Shown here: positions 33,828 to 43,008 of the stretch, piece after piece
How the letters are laid out: every line of letters starts with the position of its first letter
How positions within the stretch are numbered: position 1 is the stretch's first letter
NCBI GenBank assembly: GCA_963775085.1
Contig: CAVZHO010000011.1
Coordinates: forward strand, 248,001-312,000
DNA: 64,000 nucleotides
Direction: 5' to 3'
From: JAAFIP01 sp963775085
GTDB taxonomy: Bacteria > Pseudomonadota > Gammaproteobacteria > Burkholderiales > Burkholderiaceae_C
Notes under the pieces: model-generated
The model's input: the letters and a program-made list of their open reading frames with translations, nothing else
What the model was told of the DNA's origin: nothing
The model's database searches: none
Program-made: the position numbers and the translations under genes

Positions 33828-36800
33828 ATGACCGAAAAAATCGCCCAGCCCGCTCTTGACTCCCTTGCCAAGTCGTTTGAACCCCAAGCCCTGGAAGCCC
33901 ATTGGGGTCCTGAGTGGGAGCGCCGAGGTTACGGCATCGCAGGCGTGCGCGGCACCGGCCAGCCCAGCTTTGATGCGCACGCGCAGGGCAAAGACTTTGC
34001 CATCCAGCTGCCGCCGCCCAATGTGACGGGCACGCTGCACATGGGCCATGCGTTTAACCAGACCATCATGGACAGCCTGACGCGCTACCACCGCATGAAG
34101 GGCTTTAACACCGCCTGGATTCCGGGCACCGACCATGCGGGCATTGCCACGCAAATCGTGGTGGAGCGCCAACTCAAAGACCAAGGCATCAGCCGCCACG
34201 CCATGGGGCCCACGCCCGACATTGCGCGCAAAAACTTTGTGAGCAAAGTGTGGGAGTGGAAAGAGCAGAGCGGCAACACCATCACCAGCCAGATGCGCCG
34301 CATGGGCGACAGCGTGGACTGGAGCCGCGAATACTTCACCATGGACGACAAGCTGTCCAAGGTGGTGACCGACACCTTTGTCAAGCTGTACGAGCAGGGC
34401 CTGATCTACCGCGGCAAGCGCCTGGTTAACTGGGACCCGGTGCTCAAAACGGCGGTGAGCGACCTGGAAGTGGAGAGCGCCGAAGAAGACGGCTTCCTCT
34501 GGCACATCTGCTACCCCTTCGCCGATGGTCCGCAGATGGTCAATGGGCAGCTGGAGAAGGGCCTGACGGTAGCCACCACCCGGCCAGAGACCATGCTGGG
34601 TGACGTGGCGGTGATGGTGCACCCGGAAGATGAACGCTACAAGCACCTGATTGGCAAGCCGGTGAGCCTGCCGCTGTGTGACCGCGACATCCCGATCATT
34701 GCCGACGACTATGTGGACAAGGCCTTCGGCACTGGCGTGGTTAAAGTGACGCCCGCACACGACCAAAACGACTATGCAGTGGGCCAACGGCATAAGCTGC
34801 CAATGGTCTGCGTGCTGACGCTGGATGCAAAAATCAACGACGAAGCGCCCCAGGCCTATCGCGGACTGGATCGCTTTGTGGCCCGCAAAAAAGTGGTGGC
34901 CGACCTGGACGCGCTGGGCCTGATGGTCGAGGTGAAAAAACACAAGCTGATGGTGCCGCGCTGCGAACGCACCGGCCAGGTGATCGAGCCGATGCTCACC
35001 GACCAGTGGTATGTCGCGATGAACAAGAACGATGCGACCGGCAAAAGCATCGCACAAAAAGCCATCGATGCGGTGCAGAGCGGCGAAGTGAAGTTCGTGC
35101 CCGAAAACTGGGTCAACACCTACAACCAGTGGATGAACAACATCCAGGACTGGTGCATCAGCCGCCAGCTCTGGTGGGGGCACCAGATTCCGGCTTGGTA
35201 CGACGAGCATGGTGCTTATTTTGTGGCGCGTAACGAAGAAGAAGCACGCGGCAAAGCCAAGGTTGCTGGCAGTACCGGCCCGCTCAAACGTGACGAAGAT
35301 GTCTTGGACACGTGGTATTCATCCGCTTTAGTGCCCTTCAGCACCATGGGTTGGCCCGGTTCCGTCAGTGGGGCGGGCGGACTGCCCGGAGCTGGCGATT
35401 TGGCGAGCGCAGCGAGTATGAGCCAGACCGGGCAGGCAGCCCGCCCCGCTGACGCAACGAGAGACTACGACCTGTACCTGCCCAGCACGGTCTTGGTCAC
35501 CGGCTACGACATCATCTTCTTCTGGGTCGCCCGCATGATCATGATGACGACGCACTTCACAGGCAAAGTGCCGTTCAAGCATGTCTACATCCACGGCCTG
35601 GTGCGCGACAGCCAGGGCAGCAAGATGAGCAAATCGGAGGGCAACGTGCTTGACCCGGTGGATTTGATCGACGGCATCGCATTGGCCCCGCTGCTGGACA
35701 AGCGCGCCACCGGCCTGCGCAAGCCCGAGACCGCGCCGCGCGTGCGCAAAGACACCGAAAAAGAATTCCCCGAGGGCATTCCCGGCTACGGTGCCGATGC
35801 GCTGCGCTTTACCTTTGCTGCACTGGCCAGCCTTGGCCGCAACATCAACTTCGACAGCAAGCGCTGCGAAGGCTACCGCAACTTCTGCAACAAGCTATGG
35901 AACGCCACCCGCTTTGTGCTGATGAATTGCGAAGGCAATGACTGCGGCCTGAAAGACCACACCAAGGCCGAATGCGCAGCGCCCGTGCTGGACGCAGCGG
36001 GCAATGTGGTGCAAGCCGCAGGCCCCTTCCACGGCTACATGCGCTTTAGCCAGGCTGACCGCTGGATCGCGTCCGAGCTGCAAAAGGTCGAGGTCGAGGT
36101 GGCCAGAGGCTTTGCAGAATACCGCCTGGACAACGTGGCCAATGCGATTTACGACTTTGTCTGGAACCAGTTTTGCGACTGGTATCTGGAGATTGCCAAG
36201 GTGCAGATCCAGACCGGCATGCAGCATGAAGACCCGCAAGTGGGCCTGGCCCAGCAGCGCGCCACGCGCCGCACGCTGATCCGCACGCTGGAAGACGATC
36301 TTGCGTTTGGCCCACCCGATCATCCCGTTCATCACCGAAGAGCTGTGGCAAAAAGTGGCCCCCGTGGCGGGCATTGCAGGCGAATCGGTCAGCATCGCCC
36401 GCTACCCCGAATCGCAGCCCGAGAAGATTGACCAGGCCGCTATCGCCCATGTCGCGAAACTGCGCTCTCTGGTCGATGCCTGCCGCAATCTGCGCGGTGA
36501 GATGCAGGTGTCCCCCGCGACCAAGCTGCCACTTTACGTGGTGGGCGACACCGCTTTTATTGCGCAAATCGCGCCCGTATTGCAGGCTCTCGCCAAGCTC
36601 AATGAAGTCAAAATTTTCGACAACGAAGCCGCTTGGCAAACCGCCGCCGATGCGTCGCCTACGACCATGGTCGGTGATGCGCGGCTTTGCCTGCACATGG
36701 AGGTAGACAAAGCGGCTGAGAAGATTCGCTTGGGCAAAGAGGCTACCCGTCTGGAAGGTGAGATCGCCAAGGCCCACACCAAGCTGGGCAACGAAGCCTT

Positions 36801-36906
36801 TGTGGCCAAGGCCCCCGCACAGGTGCTGGAGCTGGAGCGCAAACGCGTGGCCGACTTTTCCGCTACGCTGACCAAGTTGCGTGAGCAGCTTGCACGCATG
36901 GTTTAG
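33828..36906 (+). CDS. valS: Valyl-tRNA synthetase, frameshifted near the 3' end
   Basis: Class I synthetase; attaches valine and edits threonine. The start at 33828 (MTEKIAQPALDSLAKSFEP) is chosen by similarity. HMGH is at 71-74, the CP1 editing domain follows (TTRPETMLGDVAVMVHPED), and KMSKS is at 599-603. One extra base at about 36294 (GAAGACG) throws the frame. Before it the protein reads RRTLIRTLE; after it ILRLAHPIIPFITEELWQ continues to a C-terminal coiled coil. Removing the base gives ~1025 residues. Residues 513-542 are an in-frame 90-bp palindromic insertion. As valS is essential, the frameshift is probably a sequence error. Confidence 0.93.
35364..35453. repeat. 90-bp palindromic element inserted in valS
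   Basis: The left arm 35364-35396 starts GTCAGTGGGGCGGGC. The right arm 35422-35453 ends GCCCGCCCCGCTGAC. The arms pair over ~32 nt with a few mismatches, around a centre containing GCGAGCGCAGCGAG. Its length (90 bp) keeps the reading frame, adding 30 residues between GWP and DLYLPST. Confidence 0.8.
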
Positions 36907-36928
36907 ATTTTTTAAAAACTACCCCGCC

Positions 36929-37852
36929 ATGCCTGATCACACCCCTGCCTCGCACCCTGCCACCCGGTCAGTGACGAAAGCCGTCTTCCCGGTCGCTGGT
37001 TTGGGGACCCGCTTTTTGCCCGCCACCAAGGCGCAGCCCAAAGAGATGCTGCCCATCGTGGACAAGCCGCTCATCCAGTACGCAGTAGAAGAGGCCTACG
37101 CGGCAGGCATTCGCCACATGATCTTTGTGACGGGCCGCAGCAAGCGCGCGATAGAAGACCATTTTGACGCGGCCTACGAGCTGGAGGCCGAGCTGGAGGC
37201 GGCCGCCAAGCACGAGCTGCTCAAGCTGGTGCGCTCGGTGCAGCCCGAGGACATGAACTGCTCCTACGTGCGCCAGCCGCGCTCGCTGGGCTTGGGCCAC
37301 GCCGTGCTGTGCGCTGAAAACCTGGTGGGCAACAGCCCGTTTGCCGTGTTGCTGGCCGATGATCTGATGCTGGCCGCTGCTCACGGCGTAGGCCCACTAC
37401 AGCAAATGGTGCAGCAGTTTGAATCCATGCCATTGGACAAACGCGGCTGCATCGTTGCCGTGCAGCAGGTGCCGCCCGAGCACACCCGCCGCTACGGCAT
37501 GGTGGGCGGCACGGTGGTATCGGATCGCCTGATGAAGCTGGACCGCTTTGTAGAAAAACCCGCACCTGAAAATGCGCCATCTACCTGGGGTGTATCGGGG
37601 CGCTATGTGCTCACGCCCGAGGTGTTTGCCGCTATCCGCAGCCAGCCACGTGGTGTGGGGGGTGAGATTCAATTGACGGATGGTATTGCTGCGTTGATGA
37701 CTGTGCAGAGCGTGTATGCCTACCAGTACGAGGGCAGCCGTTTTGACTGCGGCAGCAAGCAGGGTTTTTTGCAAGCCACCGTCGAGCTGGCTTTGCGCCA
37801 CCCTGAGGTGGGCGCGGAGTTTGCGCAGTATCTGGCGCAGCGGGTCAAGTAA
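36929..37852 (+). CDS. galU: UTP-glucose-1-phosphate uridylyltransferase
   Basis: Makes UDP-glucose for envelope polysaccharides. 307 residues with nucleotidyltransferase signature VFPVAGLGTRFLPATKAQPK (Lys/Arg-rich UTP site), FVTGRSKRAIEDHFD, Asp in LLADDLML and C-terminal YQYEGSRFDCGSKQGFLQA. The start at 36929 is 20 bp after the valS stop; an earlier Met overlaps valS. Complete. Confidence 0.96.
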   Translation: MPDHTPASHPATRSVTKAVFPVAGLGTRFLPATKAQPKEMLPIVDKPLIQYAVEEAYAAGIRHMIFVTGRSKRAIEDHFDAAYELEAELEAAAKHELLKLVRSVQPEDMNCSYVRQPRSLGLGHAVLCAENLVGNSPFAVLLADDLMLAAAHGVGPLQQMVQQFESMPLDKRGCIVAVQQVPPEHTRRYGMVGGTVVSDRLMKLDRFVEKPAPENAPSTWGVSGRYVLTPEVFAAIRSQPRGVGGEIQLTDGIAALMTVQSVYAYQYEGSRFDCGSKQGFLQATVELALRHPEVGAEFAQYLAQRVK

Positions 37853-37860
37853 AGCTGGCT

Positions 37861-38088
37861 TTAGCGGCGGCGCAGGATGTGGATGAAGTCGCTGCCCAGG
37901 GTTTGCTGGTCTACCAGCTCATTGCCGGTTTGCTTGGCAAAGGCCTGAAAGTCGCGCACCGAGCCCGAGTCCGTAGCGGTGACTTTGAGTAGCTGGCCAC
38001 TGGTCATCTCGCCCAGGGCTTTTTTGGCCTTGAGGATGGGCAGAGGGCAGTTCAGCCCGCGGGTATCGAGTTCGTGTTGGATGTCCAT
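37861..38088 (-). CDS. TusA-family sulfur-carrier protein
   Basis: 75 residues with the TusA fold. The persulfide-forming Cys is in DTRGLNCPLPILKAKKAL, followed by TSGQLLKVTATDSGSVRDF. TusA relays sulfur to tRNA thiolation in E. coli; many genomes hold several paralogs with other roles (molybdenum cofactor, sulfur oxidation), so the exact role is open. It is convergent with galU with an 8-bp gap and no visible terminator. Confidence 0.88.
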   Translation of the reverse strand: MDIQHELDTRGLNCPLPILKAKKALGEMTSGQLLKVTATDSGSVRDFQAFAKQTGNELVDQQTLGSDFIHILRRR

Positions 38089-38150
38089 AATGCGTCCTTA
38101 AGTTGTGCTTGGAGCAGGCGCTCCTGCCGTTACTGCTTTAATTTTATCCA

Positions 38151-38678
38151 TTATCGCAGCGACATGTCCATAAACTCGGGTTCCATCCCCTGCCCGCGCA
38201 GCCAGTCGGCCAGCGCGTAGCCCGTGCCTGCGGCCCAGCATTTCACCTTGTCGTAGTCGTACAGGCGGTATTCAGCCAGTTCGGGCGAGAGTTTGACGTC
38301 TCCATGCGCCACCACATGGTAGGCAATGATGACCTGGTTCATGCGTTGAAATTCGTAGGCCCCCACCAGATTGACCGCGCTGCAATCGAGGTTGGTTTCC
38401 TCCTTCACCTCGCGCGCAATGCCGCCCATGGGCGTGTCGCCCGCCTCCATAAAGCCCGTAATCAGTGCAAAACGCTTGCCAGGCCAAGCCGCATTGCGCG
38501 CCAGCAGCAGTTGGCCGTTGTACTCGACGATGGCGGCCAGCACGGGGGTGGGGTTGTTCCAGTGCGTCCATCCACAGGCGGGGCAGCGCAGGCGCTGCAC
38601 ATCGCCTGCGTCTTCCTGCGCGATGATCAACTCAAGCGGTGTGGCGCACTGGGTGCAAAATTTTGGGGTCAGACTCAT
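38151..38678 (-). CDS. Nudix hydrolase with zinc ribbon (NudC-like)
   Basis: 175 residues. A zinc ribbon (CTQCATPL and CPACGW) precedes a Nudix domain, an arrangement like the C-terminal two thirds of NADH pyrophosphatase NudC. The Nudix box GFMEAGDTPMGGIAREVKEE has Asp where the consensus has the first Glu, with Asn later where Gly is usual. Activity may be intact, but substrate is uncertain. Repeat copy H lies 2 bp upstream of its ATG and replaces any normal ribosome-binding site. Confidence 0.82.
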   Translation of the reverse strand: MSLTPKFCTQCATPLELIIAQEDAGDVQRLRCPACGWTHWNNPTPVLAAIVEYNGQLLLARNAAWPGKRFALITGFMEAGDTPMGGIAREVKEETNLDCSAVNLVGAYEFQRMNQVIIAYHVVAHGDVKLSPELAEYRLYDYDKVKCWAAGTGYALADWLRGQGMEPEFMDMSLR

Positions 38679-38679
38679 T

Positions 38680-38727
38680 GCTATAGTTTAAGTAGCTTCA
38701 TACGTCCATAATACAGGGACTACAGGC
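38680..38727 (+). repeat. Dispersed two-hairpin repeat, copy H
   Basis: Reads GCTATAGTTTAAGTAGCTTC then TACGTCCATAATACAGGGAC and TACAGG. GTCC/GGAC is perfect with a 9-nt loop. It fills the leader of the Nudix gene (minus strand). Confidence 0.8.
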
Positions 38728-38741
38728 ATATTTTATAGTAA

Positions 38742-39656
38742 TCAGGCAGGAAAAACACCGGTCGACAGGTAACGGTCCCCCCGATCACAGACGATGAAGA
38801 CAATCACCGCATCCTTGTTCTGCGCGGCGATCTGCTGCGCCACCCAACAGGCTCCTGCCGCTGAGATGCCCGCAAATATACCCTCCTCACGCGCCATCTG
38901 GCGGCACATGTCTTCGGCATCTTGCTGGCTCACATACACCAGCTCGTCCACATGCTTGGGGTCATAAATTTTGGGCAAGTACTCGGTAGGCCATTTGCGG
39001 ATGCCCGGAATGCGCGAGCCCTCCGACGGCTGCGCACCAATGATGCGTATCGCTGGGTTCTTTTCTTTCAAAAACTTCGACACCCCGGTGATCGTGCCCG
39101 TGGTGCCCATGGCGCTGACAAAATGCGTCACCTTGCCACCGGTGTCCGCCCAAATCTCAGGCCCTGTCGTCTCATAGTGGATGCGCGGGTTGTCTGAGTT
39201 GGCAAACTGGTCCAGCACGCGGCCCTTGCCCTCAGCCTGCATCTTGTCGGCCAGGTCGCGTGCATACTCCATGCCGCCGCTCTTGGGTGTGAGGATTAGC
39301 TCGGCGCCAAACGCCTTCATGGTCTGCGCCCGCTCGATGGACAGGTCTTCCGGCATGATCAGCACCATACGGTAGCCCTTGATGGCGGCGGCCATGGCCA
39401 GCGCAATACCGGTGTTGCCCGAGGTGGCCTCTATCAGCGTGTCGCCGGGCTTGATGTCGCCGCGCTCCGCGCTACGTGCAATCATCGACAGGGCCGGGCG
39501 GTCTTTGACGCTGCCAGCCGGGTTGTTGCCCTCCAGCTTGCCAAGGATGACGTTGTTACGTTCTGTGTTGAGGGCTGCGCCGATGCGCTGCAAGCGCACC
39601 AGCGGCGTTTTGCCAATCGCATCTTCAATCGTGGGGTAAGTGTTTTTTGAATTCAT
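38742..39656 (-). CDS. cysM: Cysteine synthase B
   Basis: PLP enzyme making cysteine from O-acetylserine and sulfide or thiosulfate. 304 residues: PLP Lys in NPAGSVKDRPALSMI, substrate loop EATSGNTGIALAMAAAIKGY, phosphate-binding GTTGTITG, and the CysM-type segment QPSEGSRIPGIRKWPTEYLP. It is divergent from tRNA-Leu. Confidence 0.95.
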   Translation of the reverse strand: MNSKNTYPTIEDAIGKTPLVRLQRIGAALNTERNNVILGKLEGNNPAGSVKDRPALSMIARSAERGDIKPGDTLIEATSGNTGIALAMAAAIKGYRMVLIMPEDLSIERAQTMKAFGAELILTPKSGGMEYARDLADKMQAEGKGRVLDQFANSDNPRIHYETTGPEIWADTGGKVTHFVSAMGTTGTITGVSKFLKEKNPAIRIIGAQPSEGSRIPGIRKWPTEYLPKIYDPKHVDELVYVSQQDAEDMCRQMAREEGIFAGISAAGACWVAQQIAAQNKDAVIVFIVCDRGDRYLSTGVFPA

Positions 39657-39676
39657 ACCCTGTAATGTGCCATAAT
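39647..39676 (+). promoter_or_regulatory. Probable promoter of tRNA-Leu
   Basis: TTGAAT (39647-39652), 18-bp spacer, CATAAT (39671-39676), followed by GC-rich GCGGGC as common for stable-RNA promoters. It overlaps the cysM start on the other strand. Transcription would begin ~35 nt before the mature tRNA. Confidence 0.5.
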
Positions 39677-39718
39677 TGCGGGCTTAGCACATCGCGTCGA
39701 TGTCGCAAACTCACATCA

Positions 39719-39805
39719 GCCGGAGTGGCGAAATTGGTAGACGCAGCAGACTCAAAATCTGCCGATTGAGAGATCGTGCCGGTTCGATTCCGGCCTCCGG
39801 CACCA
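39719..39805 (+). tRNA. tRNA-Leu (CAA)
   Basis: 87-nt class II tRNA. Acceptor GCCGGAG/CTCCGGC with encoded CCA. Anticodon stem GCAGA/TCTGC around loop CTCAAAA gives CAA. A long variable arm follows, and the T-arm is GGTTCGATTCC. A terminator follows at once. Confidence 0.98.
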
Positions 39806-39807
39806 AC

Positions 39808-39838
39808 GAAAAAAGCCCGTAAATTGCGGGCTTTTTTA
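39808..39838 (+). terminator. Terminator of tRNA-Leu
   Basis: Stem AAGCCCG/CGGGCTT around TAAATTG, followed by six T. It starts right after the CCA end. Confidence 0.9.
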
Positions 39839-39862
39839 TTGTTACCCCAATTTCCACAAGAC

Positions 39863-39890
39863 GTAAAAAAACCCGGCGAACCGGGTTTTT
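39863..39890 (-). terminator. Terminator of the ComEA-like gene
   Basis: Stem ACCCGG/CCGGGT around CGAA with flanking A and T tracts. On the minus strand it ends in a run of T, 16 bp after the stop of the ComEA-like gene. Confidence 0.88.
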
Positions 39891-39905
39891 AGCAGACTGC
39901 GCTGA

Positions 39906-40652
39906 TTACTTCTTGGCAGCTTCTGCTGCTGGCTTGGCAGCGTCGGCTTTTGCGTCAGCAGCTTTGGCAGCCACTGGCTTGGCATCGGCTTTTGCATCGG
40001 CTTTTGTGTCAGCTTTGGCAGTAGGCTTGGCAGCAGCTTCTTTCTTGGCTTTGGCTTCAGCTTTTTCTTTCTTGGCAGCTTCAGCTTTGGCTTTTTTCTC
40101 TTCAGCAGCCTTGGCTTTGGCTTCGTCCTTGGCTTTCTTCGCCTCGGCCTTTGGATCGGCTTTAGCGTCGGCTTTCTTGTCGTCTTTTGCGACGGCTGGC
40201 TTGGCATCGGCTTTCACTGCGGTAGCGGTAGCAGCGGCAGCAGGAGCGGCGACAGCGGCGGTGGCAGCAGCGGCAGGCTTGGCGTCGCCTTTCTTTTCTT
40301 CGGCTTTGGCCGCGGGCTTGCTGTCTTTAGCGTCTTTGGCGGCAGGCTTGTCGTCTTTCTTGGCTGCACCAGAGGCAGCGGCAACACCTTTGTAGCCAGC
40401 ACCGCCCACCGTCATGCCTTCGGCAGAGAACTTGGCAGCGTTACCTTCGCCAATGCCATTGACGCGGGTGATCATGTCGTTCCAGTCTTTGAAAGCGCCT
40501 TTTTTGCGCTCGTCGATGATTTTGGCGGAAATGCCGGGGCCAATACCTTTGATGCCGTCGAGCTCTGCGGCCGTGGCTTTATTGGCATCCACGGCGGCGA
40601 AAGCCATGGCTGCATACATCATCGCGAACAAGACAAACAATTTCTTCAACAT
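39906..40652 (-). CDS. ComEA-like helix-hairpin-helix protein with Lys/Ala histone-like tail
   Basis: 248 residues. Signal peptide 1-19, then an HhH DNA-binding domain (20-85) with DANKATAAELDGIKGIGPGI and ITRVNGIGEGNAAKF, the pattern of the competence DNA receptor ComEA. From about residue 95 to the end the protein is almost only Ala, Lys, Asp, Glu and Pro, in repeating AKA/DAKA units like histone H1-type proteins (AlgP, Hc1). ComEA proteins are usually ~100 residues. It probably binds incoming or extracellular DNA in the periplasm. It has its own terminator. Confidence 0.85.
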   Translation of the reverse strand: MLKKLFVLFAMMYAAMAFAAVDANKATAAELDGIKGIGPGISAKIIDERKKGAFKDWNDMITRVNGIGEGNAAKFSAEGMTVGGAGYKGVAAASGAAKKDDKPAAKDAKDSKPAAKAEEKKGDAKPAAAATAAVAAPAAAATATAVKADAKPAVAKDDKKADAKADPKAEAKKAKDEAKAKAAEEKKAKAEAAKKEKAEAKAKKEAAAKPTAKADTKADAKADAKPVAAKAADAKADAAKPAAEAAKK

Positions 40653-40828
40653 AACAACTCCTCAGTTGGGGGGTGGGTTTTTGTGGCTCAGAAGGCTTCT
40701 AAGACCGCAGTACTATAACGGGGCGTTTGGCACGGGGGTTGACTACGGGGCTAGTCAGAGGCTAGGCAAAACCCTAATCCGCGTGCGAATTATAACGGTT
40801 GAACGAATTTGATAGCACTAATTCAGCA

Positions 40829-41767
40829 TTAATCGTTAACCCGCCAGTCAACCACGAGCGAGCTTCTGACCTGGCCATCGACATCTTTGGGGAGTATTTC
40901 GGTTTTCTCAAAAGCGCGTACCACGGCCTCGTCCCATTCACTGTTGCCACTGGATTTAAGCACTTTTGGGCGACCCAGAATCGTGCCATCGGGTGCCAGC
41001 TTGATCTCCAGCGACACCATGGGGTTGCCCGAGGTGGCGCTGGTAAACACCAAATTAGGCTTGACGCGCGCTTTGACACGCCCGCCGTAGCTGTTGGACC
41101 AGCCGCTGGACTGCTGGGCACTGCCCGTTGCCGTAGCGCCACCCGAGGCACCCGCCAAACCCGCGATACGCCGCAGATTGGCTTCACGTTGCTCGGCAGA
41201 TGCTTTGGCATCTTGCTCGGCTTGCGCGGCAGCAGCAGTAGCGCGCTGTGCATCGTCTTGGGCTTTTTTCAGTGCGGCTTTTTTCGCCTCGTCGGCGGCT
41301 TTCTTTTGGGCGGCCAGCTCCTGGGTTTTTTTATCAGCGGCTTTCTTGGCTTTATCTTCCTGGAGTTTGACCTCTTTGTCTTGCTGCCGCTCTTCCTCCA
41401 GCTCCTTGGCGAGCTGCTTCTTTTTTTCTTTTTCTTTCTCCAGCGCGATATCTACCTTGCTCGTTTGCGGCTCCGGTTGGACTTCGGGCGCTGGCGGGGG
41501 CGGGGCGATGACTTTAGGCGCAATGGCTTCAGGCACCGGAGGGGGTGCCGGAGGGGGTTCCTGCGCTTTGGGCGCAGCTTGCTGGGGAACGCTAGACCAC
41601 AGCTCGGCTTCGGCCGTGATGGTGTCGCTCTGCAGTCGTTTCCAGTTGACCCCCCAGGTCAACGCACCCAACAGAAACAGGTGCGCCAGAATGGCCAAGC
41701 CAAAGGCGCGCAGCATGCCTGGTGGGGCAGGGGGCAAAAACTCCATCCGGTCAGTGGTGCTGGGCAT
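40829..41767 (-). CDS. tolA: Cell envelope integrity protein TolA
   Basis: 312 residues. One N-terminal membrane segment (LAILAHLFLLGALTWGV), a Pro-rich stretch, and a long helical Lys/Glu/Ala domain II (about 100-200). The C-terminal TonB-like domain III includes GNPMVSLEIKLAPDGTI and WDEAVVRAFEKTEILPKD. It links TolQR to Pal across the periplasm during division. It is last in tolQ-tolR-tolA; tolB and pal are not in the window. Confidence 0.95.
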   Translation of the reverse strand: MPSTTDRMEFLPPAPPGMLRAFGLAILAHLFLLGALTWGVNWKRLQSDTITAEAELWSSVPQQAAPKAQEPPPAPPPVPEAIAPKVIAPPPPAPEVQPEPQTSKVDIALEKEKEKKKQLAKELEEERQQDKEVKLQEDKAKKAADKKTQELAAQKKAADEAKKAALKKAQDDAQRATAAAAQAEQDAKASAEQREANLRRIAGLAGASGGATATGSAQQSSGWSNSYGGRVKARVKPNLVFTSATSGNPMVSLEIKLAPDGTILGRPKVLKSSGNSEWDEAVVRAFEKTEILPKDVDGQVRSSLVVDWRVND

Positions 41768-41789
41768 GGCTTACGACGTGAGCTGGGGT

Positions 41790-42218
41790 TTACTTGGCCA
41801 GTTGCACCGACAGGCCCACGCGGGCAATGCCTGCGCGCTGCAACTTGTCCATCACGCCCACCACGGTTTCGTACTTCACGGATTTATCGGCGCTGATGAC
41901 GACGGCCGTGTTGGCGTTGCCCTTTTGCAGTTGCTTCACTTGCGATGCGATGGTGGCAATAGCCGCTTGCGCACTATCTTGTTGGCTTGCACCGCTTTTA
42001 ATCTCCAAAGTCTCATTTTTCTGGATGATGATCTGGATCACCGCATCAGGCTGCTTGGGGGCTTTGCCCACGCTGGGCAGGTCAATCATGCTGGGGGCGA
42101 TCAGGGGTGCGGTGACCATGAAGATGATCAACAGCACCAGCATCACGTCGATGAAGGGCACCATATTGATCTCGTTGATGGTGCGACGGCCTCGGCCTCG
42201 GGACAGCATGGCTGGCAT
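41790..42218 (-). CDS. tolR: Tol-Pal system protein TolR (ExbD family)
   Basis: 142 residues with one N-terminal membrane helix (MVPFIDVMLVLLIIFMVTAP) that contains the proton-relay Asp, then a periplasmic domain. TolQ-TolR form the proton-driven motor for TolA. It lies between tolQ and tolA with short gaps. ExbD is the alternative, excluded by context. Confidence 0.95.
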   Translation of the reverse strand: MPAMLSRGRGRRTINEINMVPFIDVMLVLLIIFMVTAPLIAPSMIDLPSVGKAPKQPDAVIQIIIQKNETLEIKSGASQQDSAQAAIATIASQVKQLQKGNANTAVVISADKSVKYETVVGVMDKLQRAGIARVGLSVQLAK

Positions 42219-42242
42219 GGGTGGCTCCCAGTAGGTGAGGGT

Positions 42243-42953
42243 TTAGTGACCCGAGGGCGAGGCGGTGGCGCCAGCCGTCTGCGCGCCAATGTTGCGCTGC
42301 AAGATATTGGAGAACTCTTCGATGAAGGTCTCCTGCTTGATGGCTACGCGGTCAATATCGCGGGCAAAGCGGTTGTAGGCCACGACGGCGGGGATGGCGG
42401 CAAACAATCCGATGGCGGTAGCTACCAATGCCTCGGCAATGCCGGGGGCCACGGTGGCGAGCGTGACCTGTTGCAAGGAGGCCAAGCCGGTGAAGGCGTG
42501 CATGATGCCCCAGACGGTGCCAAACAGGCCCACGTAGGGCGACACGCTGCCGACCGAGGCAAGAAAGGACAGGTTGGACTCCACCGCGTCCATCTCGCGC
42601 TGAAAACTCGCCCGCATGGCACGGCGGGCCCCGTCCATCAGGGTGGAGGTGTCGGCAATGCGGCGCTCGCGCAGTTTTTGGTATTCGCGCATTCCGCTGG
42701 CAAAGATACGCTCCATCGGGCCGGAGAGCTTGGAGTTTTGCGCGGCTGAACTAAACAGCTCGCTGAGCGAGGTGCCGGACCAAAAATCACGCTCAAAGGC
42801 TTCGTTTTTTCCGTTGATGGCTTTGAGTGCAAACAGTTTGCGAAAAATAGCCGCCCAACTGGCCACCGACACTACCATCAGCAGCAGCATGACGGCCTGC
42901 ACCACAAAACTGGCATTCAATACCAGATGCAATATGGATAAATCTTGGTTCAC
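42243..42953 (-). CDS. tolQ: Tol-Pal system protein TolQ
   Basis: 236 residues with three membrane helices. MotA/TolQ/ExbB features include SVSPYVGLFGTVWGIMHAF and PGIAEALVATAIGLFAAIPAVVAYN. The GTG start at 42953 is preferred over a codon at 42980. A perfect GGAGGT sits six bases before it and family similarity (NQDLSILHLVLNAS) begins there. ybgC, often first in this operon, is missing. Confidence 0.95.
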   Translation of the reverse strand: MNQDLSILHLVLNASFVVQAVMLLLMVVSVASWAAIFRKLFALKAINGKNEAFERDFWSGTSLSELFSSAAQNSKLSGPMERIFASGMREYQKLRERRIADTSTLMDGARRAMRASFQREMDAVESNLSFLASVGSVSPYVGLFGTVWGIMHAFTGLASLQQVTLATVAPGIAEALVATAIGLFAAIPAVVAYNRFARDIDRVAIKQETFIEEFSNILQRNIGAQTAGATASPSGH

Positions 42954-43008
42954 TGCAATACCTCCGGGAGTTGGGCGCAATTATCAATCATTCTTTTCAG
43001 GGCCCTGT

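Noticed and set aside
33762..35210. 482-codon open frame opposite valS
   Set aside because: Antisense to valS with no recognisable domain.
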